Assembly: GCA_017558165.1 (NCBI GenBank)
Contig: JAFYWE010000186.1
Location: 1-10,614 of the forward strand
Origin: Bacteroidaceae bacterium
Lineage (GTDB): Bacteria > Bacteroidota > Bacteroidia > Bacteroidales > Bacteroidaceae
Length of the DNA: 10,614 bases
Direction: 5' to 3'
Shown here: positions 1 through 7,600 of the stretch, piece after piece
How positions within the stretch are numbered: the stretch's first letter is position 1
Layout: each line of letters begins with the position of its first letter
The notes under the pieces: model-generated
The model's database searches: none
What the model saw: the letters and a program-made list of their open reading frames with translations, nothing else
What the model was told of the DNA's origin: nothing
Program-made: the position numbers and the translations under genes

Positions 1-667
1 CACCGTTTGCACCACGTGCACCATAGAGGGCGTTTGAAGCAGCATCCTTCAACACAGTCATTGACTCGATATCCTGTGAGTTGATGTTGTTCAAGTCACC
101 GTCGTAAGGAGCACCGTCAAGGATAACGAGAGGTGCGTTACCGGCGTTGATTGAAGAGATACCACGCACGCGGATAGTTGGAGATGTTGCACCTGGCTGG
201 CCAGAAGCGTTTGTCAACTGTACACCGGCCATCTTACCAGTGAGGGCGTTTGCTGCGTTTGATGTCTGGATCTTGCCGATCTCATCAGATTTTACGACAG
301 CTGCCGAACCGGTAAATGATGATTTCTTCGCTGTACCGTAAGCAACCACGATAGCCTCGTCAAGGATAACGCCATCCTCAACAAGGACAACCTTCATTGG
401 CTTGCCGCGGAGGATGTGAACCTCCTGTGTTGTCATACCTACGTATGAAACACGAAGCATTGAAGCGCTGCTTGGTACATTTTCAATTGTAAAGTTACCT
501 TCGATGTCTGTGTTGGCACCCAAGTTGGTACCGATAACATAGACAGAGGCTCCAATAACAGCTTCGCCGTTTGTGTCGGTAACCTTACCGGTCACTTTGG
601 CGACTTGCGCTGCTACTGTACCGATACCTAAACAGATAAAGGTCAATAGAAATAGCACTCTTTTCAT
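1..667 (-). CDS. SusC/RagA-family TonB-dependent outer-membrane receptor, N-terminal part (runs off left edge)
   Basis: Reading leftward from the ATG at 667-665 gives 222 codons without a stop up to the window edge, so only the N-terminus is present; full family members are usually around 1000 residues. Residues 1-20 are a signal peptide ending in VAA before Q21. Residues about 25-97 form a carboxypeptidase-regulatory-like beta-sandwich (GKVTDTNGEAVIGASV, then a G-N-F-T segment). Residues 102-112 (LDEAIVVAYGT) are the linker motif typical of SusC proteins next to the TonB box. The plug domain follows, with RVRGI at 166-170 and LYGARGANG at 214-222, a hallmark of the SusC/RagA class. The family imports glycans or peptides across the outer membrane together with a SusD-type lipoprotein, powered by TonB. 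The partner gene would lie to the left and is not visible, so the substrate cannot be named. The A/T-rich leader has no Shine-Dalgarno sequence, as is usual in Bacteroidota. Confidence 0.96.
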   Translation of the reverse strand, partial: MKRVLFLLTFICLGIGTVAAQVAKVTGKVTDTNGEAVIGASVYVIGTNLGANTDIEGNFTIENVPSSASMLRVSYVGMTTQEVHILRGKPMKVVLVEDGVILDEAIVVAYGTAKKSSFTGSAAVVKSDEIGKIQTSNAANALTGKMAGVQLTNASGQPGATSPTIRVRGISSINAGNAPLVILDGAPYDGDLNNINSQDIESMTVLKDAASNALYGARGANG

Positions 668-689
668 AATAAATGAAATTTAAGTTAAT

Positions 690-703
690 AATAATTAATT
701 ATT
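690..703. repeat. 14-bp A/T palindrome in the SusC leader
   Basis: AATAATTAATTATT is a perfect inverted repeat made only of A and T, lying in the 5' untranslated region of the SusC-like gene, 23 nt upstream of the start codon. As RNA it would be a very weak hairpin. It may simply reflect the A/T-rich leader that aids translation initiation in these bacteria. Confidence 0.3.
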
Positions 704-753
704 TAGTTAGTTTTTAATCTCTCTCTAGTTGTGTCCAAAAGAAATTAATGGCG

Positions 754-784
754 CGAAGATATAATCTTTTATTGAAAATTAAAA
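754..784 (-). promoter_or_regulatory. Probable Bacteroidota-type promoter of the SusC-like gene
   Basis: On the minus strand TATCTTCG (761-754) resembles the -7 consensus TAnnTTTG with one change (C for T at the sixth base). TTTT at 784-781 sits 19 nt upstream, a weak substitute for the -33 TTTG. This would start transcription near 747 and give a leader of about 80 nt before the ATG. I found no better TAnnTTTG match on this strand between 668 and 1165. The match is imperfect, so an additional activator or an alternative sigma factor is possible, but no operator is recognisable. Confidence 0.42.
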
Positions 785-1113
785 ATATGTTAAGCGTTAT
801 TTTTCAACAAAAATGATGATTTTTTATCAAAATGGGGTGATTTGCTCTCTTTTTGACTATTTGCTATTGCTGACTTTTTGATAATTTAAGTAAACTAAAC
901 GGCTTTTAATGCGATAAAACACGTTTATTTTACTTTATTTATTTAAAAAGTGTGTATTTGTAAGGTGTCTGAGGTGAAAAATGTCTCTTTGTCAAAAAGA
1001 AAGCATATTTGCATATTTGCTGTTAATTTGTGCAGTTTTTTATTGTGAATAAGTGTTAATATGTTTTAACAAGTGTGTTTTTCACTCCTTTCTTCGCGCG
1101 CGTACATTTTAAT
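785..1113. other. A/T-rich intergenic stretch with no recognised gene
   Basis: Between the SusC promoter and the palindromic repeat there is about 330 nt of A/T-rich sequence with frequent stops in all frames. I see no coding region, tRNA or convincing promoter. The only local structure is a short direct repeat at 1003-1020 (GCATATTT twice, then GC). The short open frames at its right end run into the repeat and the neighbouring gene and carry no family signature. The region may hold upstream regulatory sites for the SusC-like gene, but none can be identified by eye. Confidence 0.5.
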
Positions 1114-1160
1114 ATAAGGATCCTTAAGGTCTTTAAAGACTTTAAGGACCTTAAGCTTAT
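1114..1160. repeat. Nested palindromic intergenic repeat (AAGGACTTTAAAG type)
   Basis: The outer arms ATAAG+CTTAAGGTC (1114-1118 and 1123-1131) pair with GACCTTAAGCTTAT (1147-1160); the left arm carries four extra bases, GATC (1119-1122), as a bulge. Inside lie two further perfect palindromes: AAGGATCCTT (1116-1125) and GTCTTTAAAGAC (1129-1140). The element sits just beyond the intrinsic terminator of the nucleotidyltransferase gene and is outside any gene. A second element of similar composition lies at 2284-2325, behind tamL. The function is unknown: it could be a 3'-end stabiliser, a back-up terminator or a dispersed repeat. Confidence 0.7.
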
Positions 1161-1165
1161 TGGCC

Positions 1166-1197
1166 AAAAAAAAGCGCGCACCTTGTGGGTGCGCGCT
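1166..1197 (-). terminator. Strong intrinsic (Rho-independent) terminator of the nucleotidyltransferase gene
   Basis: On the minus strand a perfect 10-bp stem, AGCGCGCACC (1197-1188) with GGTGCGCGCT (1182-1173), closes a 5-nt loop (CACAA). It runs into eight consecutive T residues (1173-1166, the first being the last stem base). It begins 21 nt after the TAA stop of the 1219-2124 gene and precedes the SusC transcription unit, so it insulates the two. The stem is GC-rich within A/T-rich surroundings. Confidence 0.93.
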
Positions 1198-1218
1198 GTG
1201 CTTATTAAGGAGTCTTTA

Positions 1219-2124
1219 TTAGAAAAGCTTCTCTGGATACTCACCAGCCTCAACAAGTGACTTGATTCTCTCAACTGTTGCAGGACGGTCAGCAGCGTAT
1301 GTAACACCGAACCACTTTGCTGTTGTGTCAAGAACCTCGCAGCTTGCCTTGCCTGTAGTTGTAAGGTTGTTTACAACCAATGGAATGAAGTACTCTGCCT
1401 TTGGCTTGTCAATGTTCTCCTTCAAGAAGTCAACGAACTGCTCCTCGGAGTGTTTGAAGTAGTCAGGAGTGAAACCCCAGAAGTTCATAGAGACTGGAGT
1501 CTCCTCGGCAACTGGCTGCCATGCACCCTCCTCGTCCTTGTAGCAGATAGGGCCGTCAACGCGCATGATCTCTGTGCGCTCCACAACGCCGGTAAGCATG
1601 TTCTGGTCGTTCTTCTCGCAAACACCGCGTGCTACGCTACCGTTCTCGCTGAGTGTGTTGCACACGCGGAAACCTACCATTGAGTACTTGCCCTCGCTAC
1701 CCTCGGGGAGCTCGCTCAACCACTTGCCCATAACCGCGAATGCGTCACGGCCGTAGAAGTCGTCGGCGTTGATTACTGCAAATGGCTCATTGATGGCGTC
1801 CTTACCCATGAGCACAGCGTGGTTTGTACCCCATGGCTTTGTGCGCTCCTCGGGAACAGTGAAGCCCTCTGGGAGGTTGTCGATAGCCTGGAATACCAAC
1901 TCTGTAGGGATGTGGCCCTCGTACTTGCTCAATACCTTGTCGCGGAAATCCTGCTCAAAGTCCTTGCGGATAACGAATACCAACTTGCCGAAGCCACCGC
2001 GGATTGCATCATAGATAGAGTAGTCCATGATTGTCTCGCCATTTGGGCCCAGACCATCCAACTGCTTCAAACCGCCATAACGGCTGCCCATACCTGCAGC
2101 CAATACAAAAAGTGTAGGTTTCAT
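1219..2124 (-). CDS. Sugar-nucleotidyltransferase-like protein (NTP-transferase fold), substrate unknown
   Basis: This complete 301-aa gene starts at ATG 2124-2122 and ends with TAA at 1221-1219. The N-terminus LAAGMGSRYGGLKQ (residues 8-21) is the nucleotide-binding signature of the NTP-transferase superfamily (pattern LAAGxGxR...K), with R15 and K20 as the expected phosphate-contacting residues. WGTNHAV (98-104) corresponds to the G-T-x-x-A segment that contacts the base, and NADD (119-122) supplies the metal-binding aspartate. No signal peptide or membrane segment is present, so it should be cytoplasmic. Enzymes of this fold join a sugar-1-phosphate (or similar phosphate ester) to an NTP, giving an NDP-sugar and pyrophosphate. 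The C-terminal part (about 180-301) does not look like the left-handed helix of GlmU or a known hexamer domain, and no pathway gene adjoins it. Substrate is therefore not assigned. It appears monocistronic, with its own promoter and a strong terminator. Confidence 0.9.
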   Translation of the reverse strand: MKPTLFVLAAGMGSRYGGLKQLDGLGPNGETIMDYSIYDAIRGGFGKLVFVIRKDFEQDFRDKVLSKYEGHIPTELVFQAIDNLPEGFTVPEERTKPWGTNHAVLMGKDAINEPFAVINADDFYGRDAFAVMGKWLSELPEGSEGKYSMVGFRVCNTLSENGSVARGVCEKNDQNMLTGVVERTEIMRVDGPICYKDEEGAWQPVAEETPVSMNFWGFTPDYFKHSEEQFVDFLKENIDKPKAEYFIPLVVNNLTTTGKASCEVLDTTAKWFGVTYAADRPATVERIKSLVEAGEYPEKLF

Positions 2125-2191
2125 GTTAGTAAAATATTAAGAGTTAATTATATGTCCTTCACGTTTGCGTGTGGTTTCCCCACATCTTTTT

Positions 2192-2224
2192 CAAAGGTAA
2201 TGTTTATTTATCAAAAAATACAAA
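2192..2224 (-). promoter_or_regulatory. Bacteroidota promoter of the nucleotidyltransferase gene
   Basis: On the minus strand TTTG (2224-2221), a 21-nt spacer and TACCTTTG (2199-2192) match the Bacteroidota housekeeping promoter TTTG-N19-21-TAnnTTTG exactly. Transcription would start near 2185, giving a leader of about 60 nt before the ATG at 2124. The leader is A/T-rich and has no Shine-Dalgarno sequence. This separates the gene from the upstream tamB-tamL unit. Confidence 0.8.
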
Positions 2225-2283
2225 AAAATGGATTATTTTTTGATATTGCAAGGGTTTTAAGGGGTTGAATTATGGATTCGAGC

Positions 2284-2325
2284 GACTTTAAAGTCCCTAA
2301 GGACTCTAAATGCCTTATGGACTTT
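2284..2325. repeat. Hairpin-forming intergenic repeat downstream of tamL; possible weak terminator
   Basis: AAAGTCCCTAAGG (2290-2302) pairs with CCTTATGGACTTT (2313-2325) at 12 of 13 positions around a 10-nt loop. GACTTTAAAGTC (2284-2295) is in addition a perfect 12-bp palindrome overlapping the left arm. Read on the minus strand, the hairpin begins 8 nt after the tamL stop codon, so it could end or protect the tamB-tamL transcript. No T-tract follows it, which argues against a classic intrinsic terminator. It is built from the same AAGG, GGACTTT and CTTTAAAG words as the element at 1114-1160. Confidence 0.6.
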
Positions 2326-2326
2326 G

Positions 2327-2342
2327 CCGTTCTTTAGAACGG
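2327..2342. other. Short perfect hairpin spanning the tamL stop codon
   Basis: CCGTTCT (2327-2333) and AGAACGG (2336-2342) are perfect inverted copies separated by two bases. In the tamL mRNA this would fold as a 6-bp stem with a four-base UAAA loop holding the UAA stop codon. The last codons of tamL (CCG TTC) form one arm. It may be coincidence or part of the 3'-end structure together with the larger hairpin just downstream. Confidence 0.4.
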
Positions 2343-4655
2343 ATATCCTATTCCAAAGTGCCATGCAAAGCCGTCTCTCAACGGGTTAAGGTTGAAGTAT
2401 CCGTCGCGCTTGGTCCTGTACGGGGCATGCAGGCCAAGGCCGAAATCGAGTCTAAGGACAAGGAACTCCAGGTCGTAACGCACACCGAATCCGGTGTTTA
2501 GGGCAAGTTGTTCGGCAAACCTGTCGAGCCTGAACTCTCCGCCGGGTCGCTCGGGGTCCTTCTTAATGAGCCAGATGTTACCAGCATCCGCAAAAATGGC
2601 TCCGTGAAGGTAGCCGACGAGCCTGAAACGGTACTCTATGTTCATCTCGAACTTGAGCGTACCTGTCTCATCGAGGTATGAGAAGCGGCTGTTGTCCTTG
2701 GGACGGTAGCTTCCGGGACCTACCGAGCGTACGGTGAAGGCGCGTAGGCTGTTCGCGCCGCCAATGTAGAACTGCTCACTGTAAGGGGCATATTCGGCAT
2801 TGCCGTAGCTGTGTATGGCACCTATCATGATGCGGTTGGCAATGTATTGGCTGCTGTTGATCTTCCATAACTTCCTCAGTTCGGCTGTTCCTTTAACGAA
2901 TTGTGCGTATGGGTTGTCCAGGATGTTCTTGTTCCTCTTGCTTAAAGGCTCGCCGAACGCCCAGTAGAGCAACGATGTCACGTTGCCGGCCGATGTAAGC
3001 GATACCTCAAGCCATGTCTTGTTCCTGTGGCGGGTCTTCGACTCGTCATAGGTGTATGTGTACTGCATTGCCGGAATGAACTGGTTGCGGAAGCTGTTCT
3101 CAATGGAACGGTTGTCGGCAGCTATGGAGTCGAACTTTGCAGTGGTCTTCAGCAGCATGTCGTATGTGATGCGTATGGGAATGACGGTATGCGTGCTTGT
3201 GGTGCTGCGGAAAATAGTGTATGTGGCATCTCCACCGGAGCGTATCATCCTGAAGAATCCCGACCTGTTCATCTGGTCGGTATATATCCTGAGTGAGGTC
3301 GATGAGGGGATTCTCAAATGACGTCGGTGTACTATCGGGAAGAACAGGCGCGGGAAGGTCAACGATATGTCGGCGCCCATCTCCCATGAGTTCACGACGG
3401 CGGCACGTCCTTTCACCTTGTCGTCGGTCTGCCATTCGTATGAGCCTGTAAGTGACAGCTTCAGTGTCTCGCCACCACGGAACACGTTCTTCTTAGCCAG
3501 TGTTATCCTGCTTCCTGGGCCAATCTGGCTGTTGCTCTTGCTTGTGGCGTTGAGCTCGAAGGTGAAGTCATATGGCTTGTCGAGCTGGGTGATGATGTTG
3601 ACGTCTATGGTGTCGCAATCATTGCGGGGACTCATGGTCAGGCTTATGCTGCTGAACAGGTTCATCTGTGTGAGCATCTGCAGTGTGCGTTGTTGTCTGC
3701 TCTGTGAGTAGAGTTCGCCCTTTCTCATGGGTATGTTCCTGAGTATCGAGCCTGCACGCACGGGCATCTTGCGGCCGTAGTAGATGTAGCTGAAGTTGCG
3801 GCGTGTAAAGGTGTCGGCATCCTGTGTCACCGTTCTGCCTGCGCTGTAGCCTGTTTCCATTACGCGTATGTTGATGTTGCCTGTCTTGTATGGAATGTAG
3901 GTGGTTCCAGGCAGGCTGTTTGTAGGCTGTATGCGCAGGTTTACCTTGCCGGGGGTATTGATGGTGTCGGCAAGGTATCTTATGAATGACGGCTGGAAGT
4001 GGTAGTAGCCATTGTCGCGAAGGAGATCGCTTAGTCTATCTCTCTCCTGCTCGAGTTCAGCCGCGTTGAATTGGCTGCCGGCCTTGACAGTGGCGGCTCT
4101 TGACGTGCTGCTGATGAGGGTGTCGACCGCATAGGGGAATCCCATGTATGCGACAGTGTCGTAAAGTGAAGGCTCGTTGAGGGTTATCATGTATGTGATA
4201 TCGGCCTTCTTCGGGTTCTTGGCACCGGTGTTGATACTGGCTTCTACCTTGCCGTTGAAATATCCGTAGTATCTGAGGATGTCTGTCGCCACGTTTGCCC
4301 TGAGCTCCGGGTTGACGTCCGATACAAGTACGGGCTCGGTGGCAAAGCTGTTGAAGAGCCAGCGTCCTATTCCTTTTCTGGAGTTGTGGAATGCGTTGTA
4401 GAACCATAGTCCCACAGGGAGCAGCCTTGTGCTTGAACTGCCCATGAAGGAGCCGTTGGGGGCGTACTTGAGTGCATAGCCCACCTCGTCAACGGCAGTC
4501 TGCCCGGTCTTGCTTCTGGCATAGATGTCGGCGTCAGTAAACTCCATCTTCCTTATGCCGGTGTACAGCTGTTCGCCCTCGGGCACATATCGTGTCGTGG
4601 AGCAGGCTGCAAGAAAAACTGCAAGCAGTATATATGTCAGTGCCTTTTTTATCAT
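2334..4655 (-). CDS. tamL: TamL: lipid-anchored TamA/BamA-family (Omp85) outer-membrane protein
   Basis: Complete, 773 aa. Residues 1-17 are a lipoprotein signal with lipobox LAAC, lipidated cysteine C18, followed by STTRYVPEGEQLY, a segment typical of the Bacteroidota TamA-like lipoproteins. POTRA-like repeats fill roughly 25-356; the clearest are around 165-245 (LEQERDRLSDLLRDNGYY) and 304-356 (KGELYSQSRQQRTLQML). From about 362 the sequence changes to alternating beta strands, the Omp85 barrel (surface antigen D15 domain). LRAF at 637-640, in the context IGGANSLRAF, occupies the place of the VRGF/Y loop-6 motif, and FADAGN (688-693) follows. The chain ends in phenylalanine, as expected of a barrel beta-signal. 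The family inserts or helps insert proteins into the outer membrane, acting with TamB. The start codon overlaps the tamB stop by four bases (ATGA), implying translational coupling. Length is normal for the family. Confidence 0.92.
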   Translation of the reverse strand: MIKKALTYILLAVFLAACSTTRYVPEGEQLYTGIRKMEFTDADIYARSKTGQTAVDEVGYALKYAPNGSFMGSSSTRLLPVGLWFYNAFHNSRKGIGRWLFNSFATEPVLVSDVNPELRANVATDILRYYGYFNGKVEASINTGAKNPKKADITYMITLNEPSLYDTVAYMGFPYAVDTLISSTSRAATVKAGSQFNAAELEQERDRLSDLLRDNGYYHFQPSFIRYLADTINTPGKVNLRIQPTNSLPGTTYIPYKTGNINIRVMETGYSAGRTVTQDADTFTRRNFSYIYYGRKMPVRAGSILRNIPMRKGELYSQSRQQRTLQMLTQMNLFSSISLTMSPRNDCDTIDVNIITQLDKPYDFTFELNATSKSNSQIGPGSRITLAKKNVFRGGETLKLSLTGSYEWQTDDKVKGRAAVVNSWEMGADISLTFPRLFFPIVHRRHLRIPSSTSLRIYTDQMNRSGFFRMIRSGGDATYTIFRSTTSTHTVIPIRITYDMLLKTTAKFDSIAADNRSIENSFRNQFIPAMQYTYTYDESKTRHRNKTWLEVSLTSAGNVTSLLYWAFGEPLSKRNKNILDNPYAQFVKGTAELRKLWKINSSQYIANRIMIGAIHSYGNAEYAPYSEQFYIGGANSLRAFTVRSVGPGSYRPKDNSRFSYLDETGTLKFEMNIEYRFRLVGYLHGAIFADAGNIWLIKKDPERPGGEFRLDRFAEQLALNTGFGVRYDLEFLVLRLDFGLGLHAPYRTKRDGYFNLNPLRDGFAWHFGIGYPF

Positions 4656-7600
4656 TTGTTCATCTTTGTGTTGCCTGTTTCCTTCTTTATGCTTTTCCTG
4701 AATATGAAAAGTTCCTTCAGGCGGTCAAGCTTGCGTTTGTATACATATCCGATGCCCATCTCGGTAATCTCTCCCTCAAGTATGGATTCGTAGTTCTTGT
4801 CGTAGAACAGCTTGAGGAAACGGTTGCTGTTGTCACTGAGCTTCCACTCCAGTGATGCGTTGTTGATGAAGCTGTCATTTCCGGTGTTGTGGTCTCCGCT
4901 GTTCACCTCACCGCCGATTACGAACGTGATGCGGTCGTTCCAGAACCTCTTGCTGAAGCTGAACGAGTAGTTCTTGTAGGTACTTCCGGTCTCGGCATTG
5001 GTGGCGTCGTTTATGCCTACATTGATATTGACGCTCTTCATTGCCGTGCCGGCAATGTCATTTATCTTGGCATCAATGAATGAGTTGAGTGCGTTGGCTA
5101 CTGTCATGCTCCTGCTGCTGCCGGCATACGCTCCTGTGATGAGCATGGTGACTGCATACCTGTTCATGGTCTCGGAGTCAAGCGAGTTGAGCTGTTCCTG
5201 TACCGTGGCGTTCTCCGGTGAGTACATGACGAAACTGAGTCCCATGTTACTCAGGGTGTTGCTCACTTTTACGCCGACATCAAAGGGTACTGGAATCATG
5301 CTGTTGTCGTCGAATGTAACGGATGACGTCACTCTCTCAAGGGCGGTGATGTTCAGCTTAGGCTCAAGCAACGGGCCTGTCCAGCTTATGTCACTGCCGT
5401 CACTTATCTGCAGTGTCTTGAGCGGGATGACAGGCAGGCTCAGCTTGAACTCTCCGCCGTTCATGTCATAGCGACCGGTGACATTCAGTCCGGCCTTTCC
5501 TGTGTATGTGACGTGCAGGTTACCGCTACCTTGTGTGGTGAAGTAGTTGTTGCGCTCTTCGTCAAGGTCGGCGTTTATGCGTGCTCCGTCCTCAATCCTC
5601 AGGCTCAGGTTAAGGTTAATGTTTCCAAGGTCAATGTCGTTGGCCGGCGCTGCAATGCTGGTGGTATCGTTGAAGTTGACAAATTCCACTAGTCCGTCAA
5701 GGTTCTTGTCCGATTCGATGGGGGCATCGAGCATGACGTATGTGATGTTGCTCTTTCCGAGCATGGTCACATCGCCGTAGAACTTCATGTTCTTGAGCGT
5801 GCCACCGATCATGGCCCTTGTGTTCACCAACAGCTTGCCGTAGAACATGGAGCGCTGCGTGCGGGGGCTGTTGATGAGCTCGTAATTGTCGGCGTTCATG
5901 CGCAGGCTGAATGCAGGGTCGGCCAGCCTGGTGAAGTCTATGTTACCGTTTATCTTGAACGGGTTATCGCCTTTGGCGTAGATATTGAAATTGTTGAAAA
6001 TGAGCTTGTTGTCCTCTATGTTGAGGGTCTCGTCGGCCATATGGAGGCTTGTGCCGAACCCGTATGCGTCAATGTCGACCGATTCGAACTGTATGCGTCC
6101 GTTTGTGGTGAGCCTTGTAAGTTTGCCCTTGGCGCTCATCTCGCCGTTGATGAAACCGCTCAGGTTCACGCCGGTGTCGTTGATGAATGCCTTCGAGAGT
6201 TCCAACGGGAACCTGGTGAGGCTTATAGTGCCGTCAAGTCCCGAATCCTTGTCATTGTCATCGTAGTTTCCCGACAGGTGTGCAATCTCTTTCTCCTCAT
6301 GCAACAACCGCATGTCAATGTAGTGCGTGCCGTCGGTCTTTGGTGAATATGTGGCCTCTATTATCTCATTTCCTATATATACGCCCTCGTATGTGATGTC
6401 CTGTGCGTTTATGTCGCTGCTTAACTGTATGCCTTTCGCGTCCTGTCTGAAGTGGAGGTCGAGGTCCAGTGTGCCGGCTATATCCGGCAGGTAAGGCAAT
6501 GCGCTTGTGAGTTCCTTGAGGTTCACTCCCCACAGTTCTACGTTCGCGATGTGTTGCGACTCCTTGTCAATGGTGGTGTACAGGTGTATGCCTGTCCCGT
6601 CCGTGCTGCTGAGGACGACGTCGGCATCGGTCTTGAATCCCTTGCCTATGTTTATGTAGTTTCCGTCATTGAAACTGAACTGCTTGCCAAGCAACAGGGC
6701 GTTAGGCTTGAAACTCAAGTCTATCCCGCGTGGCTTCAGCTTGGTTGTAGCTCCCACTCTTATACCAATCCTTTCATTCTGGTCGCGGAATACGAAGTTG
6801 GTCGAGAGGGTGTCGTCGGCCAGGTATCCTAACAACGCCACATTATAGCTCTCCTTTATGTTGTCGGGGTTGAGAGCCGTGCTGCGTATGCCTGCAATGT
6901 ACCTTATCCTGTTTCCCTCCTGCCTCGTGAGTACCCTTATGGTGTCAAGGTTTAGGTTCCCTCTCTTCAGTCCGTATACTCCACCACTGATGTCAAGCCC
7001 CTCAATGGAGTCCATACTTACGTCAAGGCTCATTGAGGTCGTAGTGATGCCCTTCATTCCCAACAGGTTGGCAAGCATGTTGTCGCGTCCGCACTCCATG
7101 TCCAACGATATGTAGGGCAACTCTCTCTCATAGTCTTGCATATAATGCACCATGTCGTCGTTCTGCAAGGCATTGATGAACATCTTGCCTACCTTGTCAA
7201 GCGACTTCAGGAGGCCGTTGTAGCCGCTGCTCATCTCGCCGGCGATGTGGAGGTCTCCGTTGCTGGCATGTATGTGTGTGGAGTCGGGTGAGGTGGTGGC
7301 CTCAATGTATATATCCGCGGGGGTATATATCTTTTCAGGGGTAGTAAGGTTCATGTCCTTGCCGCTGAACTTGATAGAGTGGGTCTCGGCAAGATCCGTT
7401 CCGAGCATGACGGAGAGCCTCATCTCGGTGGTGAGGTTGCCGTCAATGAGCCTGAGCTTGCCCCAATCGGCCTTTTTGATATCAAGCACGGTGTTGTTCC
7501 TGATGTTGGCGCTGTCGAGCAGGGTTCTTGAGTCGAGGCTGAACATGAGGTTGCTGTCATTACCTGTGATACCGACCTTTGACATGCAGCCTGTCTGGCT

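Noticed and set aside
147..341. A 64-codon plus-strand frame at the left end.
   Set aside because: It is antisense to the plug domain of the SusC-like receptor and has no independent support.
1003..1020. Direct repeat GCATATTT-GCATATTT-GC.
   Set aside because: Two short A/T-rich copies in an A/T-rich spacer are expected by chance. There is no third copy, no spacing pattern and no nearby gene start that it would serve.
1114..1160. The nested palindromes considered as insertion-sequence ends or an attachment site.
   Set aside because: No transposase or integrase is nearby, no target duplication flanks the element, and the arms face each other within 47 bp as a hairpin rather than bounding a segment.
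1056..1331. A 91-codon minus-strand frame crossing the terminator and the palindromic repeat.
   Set aside because: Its lysine- and leucine-rich part is just the translated repeat (SLKSLKTLRIL), it overlaps the end of the nucleotidyltransferase gene in another frame, and it would read through the strong terminator.
1819..2268. A 149-codon plus-strand frame overlapping the nucleotidyltransferase gene and its promoter.
   Set aside because: It is antisense to a gene with clear catalytic motifs, crosses the consensus promoter region, and its translation resembles no protein family I know.
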